From CAYWRZ01 sp964460845 (GTDB lineage Bacteria > Bacteroidota > Bacteroidia > Flavobacteriales_D > UBA2798): a stretch of DNA of 64,000 nucleotides. The position numbers were made by a program, and so were the translations under genes. The notes beneath the pieces were generated by a model. It saw nothing but the letters and a program-made list of their open reading frames with translations. It was not told where the DNA came from and did not search any database. Below, in pieces: positions 16,900 through 26,271 of the stretch. Position 1 is the stretch's first letter. Every line of letters starts with the position of its first letter. The DNA lies in assembly GCA_964460845.1 (NCBI GenBank), contig CAYWRZ010000016.1, forward strand, positions 4,735-68,734, given 5' to 3'.

Positions 16900-18018
16900 A
16901 CCTTCGTATATCTGGTCGAGTACAAGCGTTTCCTTTTCCCAATGCAGTGCCTTTGCGGCTGTGCTCGTATTTTTTTTCAGGCGTTCCCATTTGACCTTGT
17001 CTTGTAGCAAACGGCTTATTTCTTCCGCAATCACTTTCGGATCATGCGAAGGGACAATAATTCCCACCTCGTAGGCTAATACTATTTTTTTTACTTCGGG
17101 CAAATCGGAAGCGACTACGGGTACGCCGCATTGAATAAAATCGAAGAGCTTGTTGGGCAGGCTGTACCGGTAATTAAGGTTGGTATCTTTATCGAGCGTA
17201 ATGCCCACATCGGCCAGTTGGGTGATACCGCTAAGCTCGGTGTAAGGCATACGTCCCATAAAACGAACCTTGTCTTTTAATTCGGGATCACGCGCGCTTT
17301 CTTTCAGCAAAGGCAGCACATCGCCCTGACCGATAATCAGCAGCAGCGCATTGTCGAGGTAGCGCATGGCTTCGAGCATTTCTTCGTTGCCCCGATCGAT
17401 ATTGAGTCCCGCGCCCTGAATAACGATAAGGCGGGTATGTGGCGGTATTCCGTAAGTTTCGCGCGAAGGCGGATCTTGATTTTCTTTCTTTTTCAGCGGC
17501 AGGTTGCGGACTACCTGTACCGGAATTTTGTATTTCTCGTGGTACAAAGCGGCGATCGATTCGTTGACCGTATAGACGCGTTTCAGTTTCGGAAAAATGA
17601 ATTTTTCGATACGTTCCCACACGGCTTTTATGCGCGGTCGATGTACCAGCTCGGGTACTTCGGTAAAATATTCGTGCGTATCGTACACCAGCGGTTTGCG
17701 ACGTAACACCGATGCCAGGTAATTGGCTGCAAGACTATCGAGATCGTTAGCCACCAGCACATCGAAGCGCCGAAACAGCAGAAAAAAGAAAAGACGGATG
17801 TTGTAAGCAGCATAAAACAGCGCGCCTTTTTCAAACAGCAGCTTTAGACGTATAGTGCGGTATTCGCGTGGGGCGAGCGGCACGCTGCTTTTTCTTTTGC
17901 GACCTACCAGCCATACTTCATGACCTTTGGATCGCAGGTATAGGCATACCTTGTGTACCCGCTGGTCGGTGTACAGGTCGTTCGTGACAGAGACAATAAA
18001 TCTTTTGGGTGCGGGCAT
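16891..18018 (-). CDS. Glycosyltransferase, GT-B fold (GT4-like)
   Basis: A 375-aa cytoplasmic or membrane-associated glycosyltransferase. The start is taken at the ATG at 18018 (MPAPKRFIVSVTNDLYTDQR), because the longer frame to 18153 would run into murB and adds a sequence without family character. The N-terminal Rossmann half contains DTHEYFTEVPE. The C-terminal half has the donor-site segment YSLPNKLFDFIQCGVPVVAS and the preceding LLIIGQGDVLPLL. The sugar donor and acceptor are unknown; polysaccharide or glycolipid synthesis is likely. It converges on crcB with a nine-base overlap. Confidence 0.85.
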   Translation of the reverse strand: MPAPKRFIVSVTNDLYTDQRVHKVCLYLRSKGHEVWLVGRKRKSSVPLAPREYRTIRLKLLFEKGALFYAAYNIRLFFFLLFRRFDVLVANDLDSLAANYLASVLRRKPLVYDTHEYFTEVPELVHRPRIKAVWERIEKFIFPKLKRVYTVNESIAALYHEKYKIPVQVVRNLPLKKKENQDPPSRETYGIPPHTRLIVIQGAGLNIDRGNEEMLEAMRYLDNALLLIIGQGDVLPLLKESARDPELKDKVRFMGRMPYTELSGITQLADVGITLDKDTNLNYRYSLPNKLFDFIQCGVPVVASDLPEVKKIVLAYEVGIIVPSHDPKVIAEEISRLLQDKVKWERLKKNTSTAAKALHWEKETLVLDQIYEGLH

Positions 18019-18128
18019 GAGCTGAATGCTAAAGTAGCTTTTTCGGCCGAGTTTTGAGCAGCGCCTGTTAGTTATTCGCGTAGCGGGTTCGGGTGTAGCG
18101 ACCAAAAAACAGGTATTTTTACCCTGCG

Positions 18129-19145
18129 ATGGAAATCCGTGCTCACGTTTCACTCAAGCCCTACAATACCTTCGGTATAGAGGCATCGGCGCGTTATTTT
18201 ACGGCCTTTGGTTCGGTAGAAGAATGCAGGCAGGTCTTGTCAGACAAGGCTTACCGCGATGTGCCTTTGCTCGTATTGGGCGGAGGCAGCAACCTGCTGT
18301 TTACCCGCGATTTCGACGGACTCGTACTTCGCAATGCCTTGCGTGGCATTACCTTGCTGCGCGAAGATGAAAATTATTATTACCTCAAAGCCGGAGCCGG
18401 CGAAAACTGGCACGAGCTGGTGCGTTACTGCGTGGCGCATAATTACGCCGGGCTCGAAAACCTGTCGCTCATACCGGGTTGTGTAGGGGCGAGTCCGATG
18501 CAGAACATCGGTGCGTATGGAGTAGAGATGAAAGATTGTTTTGAAACGCTCGAAGCCCTGCATATTCCTACCCTCGAAGTACATGATTTTAGCAGCGAAG
18601 CGTGTCGTTTTGGCTACCGCGAAAGCGTGTTTAAGCGTGAATACAAAGGGCAGTATATAATTCTTTCGGTTACATTCAAGTTGCGTAAACAGCCTGTTTT
18701 CCATACTTCTTACGGCGCTATAGAGCAGGAGTTGGAGGCTATGGGCGTGAAGGAGCTCAGCATACAGGCCATCAGCGAAGCCGTGATAAACATTCGCCGC
18801 AGCAAGCTTCCCGACCCGCGCGAAACGGGCAATGCGGGAAGCTTTTTTAAAAATCCTGAGGTTTCGCAGGAGCAGTATCATCAATTGCTCGAACAGCATC
18901 CGGGTATTGTGGCTTATCCGCTTCCCGGCGGCACTTACAAGCTGGCAGCGGGTTGGCTTATCGAAAAAGCCGGTTGGAAAGGGCGTACTTACGGTAACTA
19001 TGGCGTACATGCCCGTCAGGCATTGGTGCTGGTTAATTACGGTGGGGCGAGCGGTCGGCAGATTTACGATCTTTCGGAAGAAATCCTGCAAAGCATACAA
19101 GCGCAATTTGGCGTGCAGCTTGAGCGCGAGGTGAATGTGTGGTGA
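18129..19145 (+). CDS. murB: UDP-N-acetylenolpyruvoylglucosamine reductase
   Basis: A 338-aa FAD enzyme that reduces UDP-GlcNAc-enolpyruvate to UDP-MurNAc for peptidoglycan. The N-terminal NTFGIEASARYF, the FAD loop LVLGGGSNLLF, IPGCVGASPMQNIGAYG and the catalytic Ser region GNAGSFFKNP are all visible. The length fits the type I (E. coli-like) MurB with the longer C-terminus. It lies 110 bases from the divergent glycosyltransferase start. Confidence 0.95.
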   Translation: MEIRAHVSLKPYNTFGIEASARYFTAFGSVEECRQVLSDKAYRDVPLLVLGGGSNLLFTRDFDGLVLRNALRGITLLREDENYYYLKAGAGENWHELVRYCVAHNYAGLENLSLIPGCVGASPMQNIGAYGVEMKDCFETLEALHIPTLEVHDFSSEACRFGYRESVFKREYKGQYIILSVTFKLRKQPVFHTSYGAIEQELEAMGVKELSIQAISEAVINIRRSKLPDPRETGNAGSFFKNPEVSQEQYHQLLEQHPGIVAYPLPGGTYKLAAGWLIEKAGWKGRTYGNYGVHARQALVLVNYGGASGRQIYDLSEEILQSIQAQFGVQLEREVNVW

Positions 19146-19183
19146 GTTAGCATACCTAAACATTCCGTTAATATTCTAACCCA

Positions 19184-19912
19184 ATGACACCTCTTTGGCT
19201 CCGTACAAGACCCATTGCCCACCGTGGACTCCATTCGGGCGACGGGCGCATTCCTGAAAATTCCTGTGCGGCATTTCAGCGGTCGGTCGAAGCGAAGTAT
19301 CCCTTGGAGTTGGATGTGCACTTGTCGGCCGATGGTAAGCTGCTGGTATTTCACGACGAAGAGTTGGAGCGTATGTGTGGTGCCAAAAGGCTTATTTCAC
19401 AACTGACCTCAGTAACCCGTAAGCGATACCGTCTGCTCGGTTCGGCCGAAACGATTCCTTTGCTCGAAGAAGTAGTGGAGCTTGTCGATGGTCGTGTTCC
19501 GTTGTTGATCGAGCTTAAGAGCGGGAGAAAGGTGAAGGAAATTCAGCGGGCGCTGATTCCGTTGTTGCGTAGCTATCGCGGAGAGGTTGCCGTGCAATCG
19601 TTTGATCCTTATGCCTTACAAATGCTAGCAGCGGCGATGCCACAGATTCCACGTGGTCAGCTTTCGGGCAGCTTTAAGGGTGAGAAAATGCGTTTTTCTC
19701 AGAAAAAGCAGCTACAACATTACCGTTTTAATTTTATCAGCAAACCGCATTTTATAGCGCATGAAGCCGAAGATTTGCTCACTAACCTGACCGTAAGGAG
19801 GTTGCGGGCACAAGGGATGCCTGTGTTAGGCTGGACAGTACGTTCGCAAAGCGCCTACGCGCGTATTATGCCTTACTGCGATTCCGTTATTTTTGAAGGA
19901 TTCAGGCCATAG
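19184..19912 (+). CDS. Glycerophosphodiester phosphodiesterase
   Basis: A 242-aa GDPD-family TIM barrel without a signal peptide. Active-site motifs are IAHRGLHSG (catalytic His), IPENSCAAF, ELDVHLSADGKLLVFHDEEL (metal ligands Glu and Asp, second His) and LIELKSG. It probably hydrolyses glycerophosphodiesters to glycerol 3-phosphate and an alcohol, in the cytoplasm. It starts 38 bases after murB and could be expressed with it. Confidence 0.85.
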   Translation: MTPLWLRTRPIAHRGLHSGDGRIPENSCAAFQRSVEAKYPLELDVHLSADGKLLVFHDEELERMCGAKRLISQLTSVTRKRYRLLGSAETIPLLEEVVELVDGRVPLLIELKSGRKVKEIQRALIPLLRSYRGEVAVQSFDPYALQMLAAAMPQIPRGQLSGSFKGEKMRFSQKKQLQHYRFNFISKPHFIAHEAEDLLTNLTVRRLRAQGMPVLGWTVRSQSAYARIMPYCDSVIFEGFRP

Positions 19913-19992
19913 GAAACTCGTCTCAGAAGTATTTATTTAGCATACAGAGCGTTAGAGCCTGCGCAAAACCTTAACAGTACTTTTTTTCCACA

Positions 19993-20027
19993 GTTGCCGG
20001 TTTTATCGGCAAAAGAGCCTAAATTTG
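19993..20027 (+). promoter_or_regulatory. Candidate promoter of the outer-membrane protein at 20132
   Basis: TAAATTTG (20020-20027) is an exact TAnnTTTG -7 element. A GTTG -33 (19993-19996) lies 23 bases upstream, slightly longer than the usual 19-21. The resulting 5' leader is about 100 bases. Confidence 0.45.
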
Positions 20028-20131
20028 CCAGCCTTCGTGATTGAAAATCATGTTCTTTCATGAAAATTAACTTGCTTTTAGCATAAAACACACGAAACCA
20101 CGTTGTTTTATTCCTCAGTCTGCTTCTGATT

Positions 20132-21127
20132 ATGAATACACGCGGAAAATTATTTTTTACAGTCTGCCTCACATTGGCTGCTGTATTTACTGCAAAAGCC
20201 CAGCTTCCGGATCAGGATTGGAAACGTTTCCGGCACGAATTCTCGCTTGGCGCGGGCGCCAGTAATTTTCTGGGTGAGCTCGGGGGGCGTGATCGTACCG
20301 GTTCCGATTTCCTCAGCGATTTGGAAATTTCGCAAACCCGTTATGTGATACAAGGCGATTACCGTTTTTACCTTACCCCTAAGCTGTCGCTGCGTACCTC
20401 GTTGTGGTATGGCCGTGTGGCGGGTAACGATAACCTTACCAACGAACCTTTTCGCCGTAACCGGAATTTGCATTTTCGTTCCGATATTTTTGAAGGTGCC
20501 CTGAATTTTGAGTGGATGTTCTATTCCTTTACCGGCGCCGGTGCGCGTTACGGATTACGTGATGCCGGTGGCAAACGTATGGGCGCCCGTTTCAGAAGTT
20601 ATGGCTTTTATGCTTTTGGCGGAATAGGCGGTTTTTATTTTAATCCCAAAGCGAATTACAACGGTTCCTGGATTGCTTTGCGTCCCTTGCGTACCGAAGG
20701 GCAGGGCTTACCCGAAGGGCCGGAGATGTACAGCCGCTTCAGTATGGCTTTTCCCGTAGGGGGAGGCTTCCGGTTTGGCTTCAGTCCGCGGATGAGCCTT
20801 TCGCTTGAGCTTTCTTATCACTTTACCCTGACCGACTATATCGACGATGTGTCGGGCGTATATTACAACAACGCAGCTATCCGGGATAATTTCGGAGACG
20901 CGGCAGCGCATTTGGCCGACCCCAGCCTGGGTGAAATTCCTTCGTGGGTGGACGGTCATTATGTCTATAACGCGACCGGTACCGGTCAGCAGCGCGGCGA
21001 TAGCAAAGACAAAGACGGATTTATGTTTGTATCCGTTACGTTTAACTACAAGCTGAAAACCAATCCTAAAGTTAGCGGAAGTGTGAAAAAAACGCGTAAG
21101 CTTCGCAAGCGCCGTACACTTCTATAA
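20132..21127 (+). CDS. Outer-membrane beta-barrel protein, DUF6089-like
   Basis: A 331-aa protein with a signal peptide (residues 1-24, ending AKAQ). The mature part begins RFRHEFSLGAGASNFLGELGG, the pattern of the DUF6089 family of Bacteroidota outer-membrane proteins, and continues as alternating aromatic/polar beta strands (RFRSYGFYAFGGIGGFYF, MSLSLELSYHFTLTDYIDD). The last 20 residues are strongly basic (KKTRKLRKRRTLL), unusual for a barrel end. Function is unknown; members are often assigned as structural or porin-like. Confidence 0.7.
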   Translation: MNTRGKLFFTVCLTLAAVFTAKAQLPDQDWKRFRHEFSLGAGASNFLGELGGRDRTGSDFLSDLEISQTRYVIQGDYRFYLTPKLSLRTSLWYGRVAGNDNLTNEPFRRNRNLHFRSDIFEGALNFEWMFYSFTGAGARYGLRDAGGKRMGARFRSYGFYAFGGIGGFYFNPKANYNGSWIALRPLRTEGQGLPEGPEMYSRFSMAFPVGGGFRFGFSPRMSLSLELSYHFTLTDYIDDVSGVYYNNAAIRDNFGDAAAHLADPSLGEIPSWVDGHYVYNATGTGQQRGDSKDKDGFMFVSVTFNYKLKTNPKVSGSVKKTRKLRKRRTLL

Positions 21128-21189
21128 CGAGACTTTTCGCTATTTAGTAATTCGTTTTTTGTACATTTCGCCTCCAAAAACTACAAATT

Positions 21190-22161
21190 ATGGCGACCTT
21201 TCTTGACTTCGAAAAACCGATTGAAGACTTGTTGCGTCAGATCGAAGAGGCCAAAGCACTCGGAGAAAAAAGCGAAGTGGATGTGTCGAAAATGCTGAAA
21301 GAGCTTGAAAAGAAGCTAAAAGACACCCGCTTACAGATATACGGCAATCTTTCTCCCTGGCAACGGGTACAGCTTTCGCGTCACCCCGACAGACCTTATT
21401 CGCTGGCCTATATCAACTACATTACCGACAATACTTTTCAGGAACTTCACGGCGATCGCACTGTGCGCGACGACAAGGCCATCGTAGGCGGTTTCGGTCT
21501 GCTTGAAGGACGTTCGGTCATGTTTATCGGTCATCAGAAAGGGATTAACCTCAAAATGAGGCAGTACCGTAATTTCGGTATGGCTAATCCCGAAGGATAC
21601 CGTAAGGCGCTTAGGCTGATGAAGTTAGCCGAAAAGTTCGGCAAACCTATTGTCACCTTTATTGATACTCCCGGTGCGTATTGTGGTCTCGAAGCCGAAG
21701 AACGCGGTCAGGGCGAGGCCATTGCGCGTAACATATATGAAATGATGCGTCTTCGTGTGCCGGTGATCTGCGTGATTTTGGGAGAAGGTGCCTCAGGTGG
21801 CGCGCTTGGAATCGGTGTAGGCGATAAGGTACTGATGCTGGAAAATACCTGGTATTCGGTGATTTCTCCAGAATCCTGCTCGTCTATCCTTTGGAGAAGC
21901 CGCGATCATAAAGAGCAGGCTGCCGATGCGCTGAAGCTGACCTCTGAAGATATGTTGCGGAACAAGCTCATCGATGGGGTAATCAAAGAACCCGTAGGCG
22001 GTGCGCACAATTTTCCGGAAGAAGCCCACGAACTGGTCAAAAAGGAATTGGTCAAACACCTGCACAAGCTCAGCGAACTCGAACCCGATAAGCTGGTAGA
22101 TAAACGCATTCATAAGTTTTGCGCAATGGGTGTCTTTGAAGAGCCCGAAGTGGCGCATTAA
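21190..22161 (+). CDS. accA: Acetyl-CoA carboxylase carboxyltransferase subunit alpha
   Basis: A 323-aa protein of the usual AccA length. It carries FLDFEKPIEDLLRQIEE at the start, then LHGDRTVRDDKAIVGGFG, FIDTPGAYCGLEAEERGQ and the oxyanion-hole segment GEGASGGALGIGVGD. With AccD it transfers the carboxyl group from carboxybiotin to acetyl-CoA, giving malonyl-CoA for fatty-acid synthesis. It is followed by a strong terminator. Confidence 0.96.
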   Translation: MATFLDFEKPIEDLLRQIEEAKALGEKSEVDVSKMLKELEKKLKDTRLQIYGNLSPWQRVQLSRHPDRPYSLAYINYITDNTFQELHGDRTVRDDKAIVGGFGLLEGRSVMFIGHQKGINLKMRQYRNFGMANPEGYRKALRLMKLAEKFGKPIVTFIDTPGAYCGLEAEERGQGEAIARNIYEMMRLRVPVICVILGEGASGGALGIGVGDKVLMLENTWYSVISPESCSSILWRSRDHKEQAADALKLTSEDMLRNKLIDGVIKEPVGGAHNFPEEAHELVKKELVKHLHKLSELEPDKLVDKRIHKFCAMGVFEEPEVAH

Positions 22162-22209
22162 CGTTTACAAGCGACTTATTCCAGCGTTTCTTACAATTGA
22201 TTTTAGTAG

Positions 22210-22242
22210 AAAGTCCCGGCTCATTGCCCGGGACTTTTTTTA
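22210..22242 (+). terminator. Rho-independent terminator after accA
   Basis: AAAGTCCCGG (22210-22219) pairs with CCGGGACTTT (22228-22237) around a short loop and runs into a T tract. It lies 49 bases after the accA stop. Confidence 0.85.
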
Positions 22243-22264
22243 TGAACGTGTGCGGAGTTTTGTC

Positions 22265-23323
22265 TTAGTTTTTCACCCTATTAAACCGGAGGGCTTTCAA
22301 TATCCAGTTGGGTAAAGGTTTTTCTCTGTCTTTTTTGCGCAGGTCGAGATAGAGTCCTAGTTTTTTGAGAATGGGAAGTTTATGTGTTTCGACAAATTCG
22401 ATCAGTGTACCGTCGGGATCTTCGATATAGCTGAACTGTCCGGCGGCCTGACCCATGTCGAACGAATTTTTGCTGTTGACGGTAAAAGGGAATCCTGCGG
22501 CTTCGCATTCTTTTTCGAGCTCGTCCATGCCTTTGATATCGAAACAGAGGTGGATGAATCCCCAGTCTCCCCAGTAGCGGTTTTCGAAGATTTTTCGCGG
22601 ATTGCGATCCAGTGTTTGCACCAGCTCTATTTTACCCGAACCGAGCAGCTTGCTAAAAGGACCTTTATGTGCTTCGCTGCGAGCCAGCAATACACGTCTT
22701 ACTTTTTGCTGCCCACCGGGTAAGCCGGCGAAGTCGGCAAACACACCTGTTTCGTCGTATTCGACGCGGTTATAGCCTAAGATATCGGAATACAGTTTTT
22801 TTGATTTTTCGATATCGCTTACGCCCAGCATAGCACCGGCTGCTCCTCCGCAAAGCTTACCGGTATTGGAAAACCAGTCTTCGCCTTCCACGATTTCGAA
22901 CAGGTTACCGTTGGGGTCTTTCAGGAAAAAATGGGGGCGTCCGAGCGGATCTTTTGCCAGTTCGCCGCAGCTATTTACGCCTTCCTGCCGGTAAAAACGA
23001 TAGGTAGCTTCCACGTCGCGGCTTTTGATGCGGGTCACGTAAATACCTAAGTCGCCGAGCAGGATATCGAAATCGGCTTTTTCCGTATTGCGGCTGGTGT
23101 ACTGCCAGATTTCAAATCCGCCGCCACCTTGCAGGTTGATGGCCAGCGTGGCGGTACGCGATTGCACTTTGCCTCCGGTGTAGGGAGTCATCAGTGGGGC
23201 TTCGGCGGCTTCCTCGAAGATGCGTACATCATTTCCGAAAAATTTACGGTACCATTTCCAGATTTCCTGGACATCGGGCACACCTATACCTATTTGCTGG
23301 ATTCCGCTGATAATTTTACCCAT
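22265..23323 (-). CDS. VOC (glyoxalase/dioxygenase) superfamily protein, two domains
   Basis: A 352-aa protein with two vicinal-oxygen-chelate domains. The first (about 1-150) starts IISGIQQIGIGVPDVQEIW and ends GRPHFFLKDPNGNLFEIVEG. The second (about 160-330) starts AAGAMLGVSDIEKSKKLYS and ends SYIEDPDGTLIEFVETHKL. Metal ligands of the HxxE type are likely (HLCFDIKG...IEFVE), but the reaction is not identifiable. A C-terminal tail of about 30 residues (PLPNWILKALRFNRVKN) is basic. It converges on accA across the terminator. Confidence 0.75.
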   Translation of the reverse strand: MGKIISGIQQIGIGVPDVQEIWKWYRKFFGNDVRIFEEAAEAPLMTPYTGGKVQSRTATLAINLQGGGGFEIWQYTSRNTEKADFDILLGDLGIYVTRIKSRDVEATYRFYRQEGVNSCGELAKDPLGRPHFFLKDPNGNLFEIVEGEDWFSNTGKLCGGAAGAMLGVSDIEKSKKLYSDILGYNRVEYDETGVFADFAGLPGGQQKVRRVLLARSEAHKGPFSKLLGSGKIELVQTLDRNPRKIFENRYWGDWGFIHLCFDIKGMDELEKECEAAGFPFTVNSKNSFDMGQAAGQFSYIEDPDGTLIEFVETHKLPILKKLGLYLDLRKKDREKPLPNWILKALRFNRVKN

Positions 23324-23342
23324 GACTGAAATTCAATTTTCA

Positions 23343-23372
23343 CAAAGATAAGCGCGTTTCAGGCATTGCAAA
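23343..23372 (-). promoter_or_regulatory. Promoter of the two-domain VOC gene
   Basis: On the minus strand a TTTG -33 (23369-23372) is separated by 18 bases from TATCTTTG (23343-23350), a perfect Bacteroidota -7 element. It ends 19 bases before the ATG at 23323. Confidence 0.6.
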
Positions 23373-23473
23373 ATCCGGACGAAGAAAGCGGCCGCTTTCT
23401 GTGATTTTCTTCGGAAATACGCCTGATATTCGTTAAATGCACTATTTTCGCAACGAAATTATAGCCAATTTAT

Positions 23474-24208
23474 ATGAAAAAAACACTGTTTTTTTATTTG
23501 GCAGCCATGCTGCTGATCGTGACCGGTTGCAATTCCGGTGATAAATCCGGTGCCTCTTCGGAGCCGGTAAGCCTGAAAACCAACGAAGATAAGCTCAGCT
23601 ACAGCATCGGACTTGATGCGGGCAACGAGATCATGAACACGATTCGCGGGCAGGGAATGGATTCGCTTATCAGCAAAGAGTTGCTGGTGCGCGGCTTGCA
23701 GGATGCCATTTTGGGACAACCTACGGCGCTTCGTCCCGATTCGGCCAAGCTGATTATCCGCGATTATTTTATGCGTAAGCAAAATGAAAGCCTGCGTCAG
23801 TTTGAGCCTAACCGTCAGGAAGGAGAACGCTTTTTGCAAGAAAACAAGCAGCGTCCGGAAGTTACTACCACCCAGTCGGGATTGCAATATGAAGTAATAC
23901 AGCAGGGAAGAGGAACAGCGCCTGTACTGGGCGATTCGGCAGCGGTGCATTACAGGGGTTCGTTGCTCGATGGCACCGAATTCGACAGCTCGCACAAGCG
24001 GGGTCAGCCGCTTTGGTTTGTGGTCAATTACGGCCGCATGATCGAAGGTTGGGTAGAGGCGGTACAGCTTATGACACCCGGTTCGAAGTATAAGTTTTAC
24101 ATTCCACAGGAGCTGGGCTATGGCGATGCCATTCTGCCCGAAATAAAGCCCTATTCGGTGCTGGTGTTTGAAATGGAGCTGATCGAAGTAAAACCGGCTA
24201 AAAAATAA
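23474..24208 (+). CDS. FKBP-type peptidyl-prolyl isomerase lipoprotein (FkpA/Mip-like)
   Basis: A 244-aa lipoprotein. The lipobox IVTGC puts the lipidated cysteine at residue 19. An N-terminal helical dimerisation domain follows (about 35-125, with KLSYSIGLDAGNEIM), as in Mip/FkpA, then the FKBP domain (about 130-240: AAVHYRGSLLDGTEFDSS, MIEGWVEAVQLMTPG, YIPQELGYGD). It should catalyse prolyl isomerisation and act as a chaperone in the periplasm, anchored to a membrane. A terminator follows 22 bases after the stop. Confidence 0.9.
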   Translation: MKKTLFFYLAAMLLIVTGCNSGDKSGASSEPVSLKTNEDKLSYSIGLDAGNEIMNTIRGQGMDSLISKELLVRGLQDAILGQPTALRPDSAKLIIRDYFMRKQNESLRQFEPNRQEGERFLQENKQRPEVTTTQSGLQYEVIQQGRGTAPVLGDSAAVHYRGSLLDGTEFDSSHKRGQPLWFVVNYGRMIEGWVEAVQLMTPGSKYKFYIPQELGYGDAILPEIKPYSVLVFEMELIEVKPAKK

Positions 24209-24230
24209 GTGCAGCTTTTGCACCAAATTA

Positions 24231-24260
24231 AAGCGCGCCTGTTACAGGCGCGCTTTTTTT
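24231..24260 (+). terminator. Rho-independent terminator after the FKBP gene
   Basis: AAGCGCGCCTG and CAGGCGCGCTT form an 11-bp stem with a TTA loop, followed by a run of T. It separates the gene from the convergent GH18 gene. Confidence 0.9.
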
Positions 24261-24279
24261 GTAGGGCTATATTTTTGCC

Positions 24280-25899
24280 TCAGGGAATATCGCGTTGCCG
24301 CAATCCGAGTACATATTGTAAGATCTGTATAGCGCTTAAAGCCATAAACAATAGAATCGAAAACAGCACTAAAATTTCAAAGGTTGTGTAGGATTCGACC
24401 ACATTTAAATACAATCCGACCGGCAGTATAAGCAGCATTCCGACAAGTATCCATGCGGCGCGTAAGCGTTTTTTTAGGAGGAGGTAATTTTTCACTTCGG
24501 GCGATACCAGCGCAAGAATTACGCCTGTCACGATTCCGAAGTAGATTATCAAAAGGGTGAAAAATACCAGATCTGAATGGGTTTCTATCCATTCCAAAAA
24601 ATTTGCCCCGGGAGAAGGTTTGGGTTCGGGTGGTGCAGGTGAGGGTGGCGGTTCTATTTTGTCGGTAGAAAACTTTTCGCCCAGTAGGTTCCACAGGTTT
24701 TGTGAGCCTTCGTCGTAACCCAATGCCCATATTCCTATTCCGCCGAGTTCTTGCGCAAGTATCCAGTCGTATTTCGCACCCAGGCTTGCCGTATCTTCTC
24801 CCCACCATTCCCGCTGATAACCGGCGGGTTCTTTTACCGGATATTGCCAGCGCATGCCTCCGGCCGAAGCGATATACTTGAACACACCCGGGCCTTCGCT
24901 CAGTTGATAGCTATATGGACGGTAACCGACAAACTCCATATTTTCGGTGGGGGTATTGTTTGTACCCTGCCAAATGGCGCCAAAATACGGAAGTCCGACC
25001 AACAGCTTCTTGCGGGGTGTTTTTTGCGAGAGGTAATAGCTCACCGATTGGCTGACACTCAGCTCGCCCCATTGGGTCGAAGGGTGGAGCGGTGCTATCG
25101 GGCCTGGACCGCCTGTTGCTCCGTGATAATCATATCCCATGATCACAAACAGATCGACATATTCGCTGAGCGTATCCATGTCGAATACCTGTTCGTAATC
25201 TACTGCGGGCAATGCCAGGGTCAGGATAAAAGAAGTATCGGCCGTTTTCAGACTATGGTGAAGGTTACGGATAAACGTATTCAGTTGGGGCGAGTACCCG
25301 GCTTCAATTCCTTCCAGATCGAGCGTGATGCCGTCGGCTTTTTTTTCCTGAAGCAGCTTCACGAGGGTATTGTTCAACCTTTTTTGTGCCGGGGGAGTAG
25401 TTAGAAACACCGTGTTGTCGGAACCGAAACAGCTTACCGTAAGCAGCACTTTACACGCAGGGTTTCGTTGTTTTGCGTAAGTAACCAATCCGGTGGTATC
25501 CCAACCGTTAAGGTCTTTCCAAAGGCCCGTTTGGGGATCCAGCTCATACGCGAAATAGGACACGTGTGTGAGTAGCGAAAAATCGTAATACAGGTAAGCG
25601 TTTCCTTCCCAATAGGGGTGCCATCCGAATACCGAAAATTCAGGGTTGAGGAGGTAACGTGCAGCGTTGGCTGTATCGGGCATTTTTCGAGATACTTCGG
25701 GCCAGGCTCCCATACCTGCGCTAAGGGTTGACTGTTGCTGATGGATGGCGTGCACCCATTGTAAGGCAAGCGTATCCGTGTGGTTTTCCTGCGCCCTGGT
25801 TTCTTTCGCGCAAAAAAAGCTGTACAGCAGCAGAAGTACCGTGTACCGTAAAGAAAAGGGATGCGATCTAAACCGATAAAAAATACTTTCGGGGCTCAC
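24280..25899 (-). CDS. Membrane-anchored GH18 (chitinase-like) protein
   Basis: A 539-aa exported protein. A signal segment (FSLRYTVLLLLYSFFCAKETRAQ) is followed by a GH18 TIM barrel (about 88-400): FGWHPYWEGN, then the catalytic strand DGITLDLE at residues 189-196, then VIMGYDYHGATGGPGP and GLPYFGAIWQG. The usual DxxDxDxE motif keeps the first and last Asp and the catalytic Glu196, but the second Asp is Thr192. A Pro-rich linker (about 420-435) leads to three C-terminal TM helices (435-535). It probably acts on beta-1,4-GlcNAc polymers such as chitin or peptidoglycan from the membrane. The closest described relatives are YaaH/SpoIID-type and other GH18 hydrolases, but activity is unproven. 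Confidence 0.8.
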   Translation of the reverse strand: MSPESIFYRFRSHPFSLRYTVLLLLYSFFCAKETRAQENHTDTLALQWVHAIHQQQSTLSAGMGAWPEVSRKMPDTANAARYLLNPEFSVFGWHPYWEGNAYLYYDFSLLTHVSYFAYELDPQTGLWKDLNGWDTTGLVTYAKQRNPACKVLLTVSCFGSDNTVFLTTPPAQKRLNNTLVKLLQEKKADGITLDLEGIEAGYSPQLNTFIRNLHHSLKTADTSFILTLALPAVDYEQVFDMDTLSEYVDLFVIMGYDYHGATGGPGPIAPLHPSTQWGELSVSQSVSYYLSQKTPRKKLLVGLPYFGAIWQGTNNTPTENMEFVGYRPYSYQLSEGPGVFKYIASAGGMRWQYPVKEPAGYQREWWGEDTASLGAKYDWILAQELGGIGIWALGYDEGSQNLWNLLGEKFSTDKIEPPPSPAPPEPKPSPGANFLEWIETHSDLVFFTLLIIYFGIVTGVILALVSPEVKNYLLLKKRLRAAWILVGMLLILPVGLYLNVVESYTTFEILVLFSILLFMALSAIQILQYVLGLRQRDIP

Positions 25900-26271
25900 T
25901 ATTTGCCTGTATATAAAGTGTATAAGCAGTTACGGAACCCGCCGATAAAGCGGCTCCGTTTTCTGACACGGAAGGTAAAAATAAACGAAATCCTTCTTTT
26001 TACCTAAGCGGTTCGGATAAAAGTATCTTTTACTTTGGGAGAAAGCCTGTCTTATTCACCGTAGCTGATAACTTTTTTTACAAAATAAGAGAAGCGCTCC
26101 GATAAATTTTTATTTTAGACCTTGATTAGTAGCAGCGCTCCACTTATTCAGGCAGGTATCCTGTGTAGTGCGCTGTAAATGCAGCCCGAAGCCTTATTTA
26201 TGGCTTCTGAACGATAGCTTCTTAGAATAGAAAAGGCAGTTTTAGTACGTATAATTTAATATATCTTGTAT
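25900..26271. other. Intergenic region between divergent genes
   Basis: The 372 bases separate GH18 (minus) from the coiled-coil pair (plus). A TATTTTTA element on the minus strand (25976-25983) and several AT-rich TAnnTTT-like strings on the plus strand are possible promoters, none complete. No coding frame or RNA gene was seen. Confidence 0.5.

Noticed and set aside
18019..18153. Upstream extension of the glycosyltransferase
   Set aside because: It would overlap murB, and the added residues do not look like a glycosyltransferase N-terminus.
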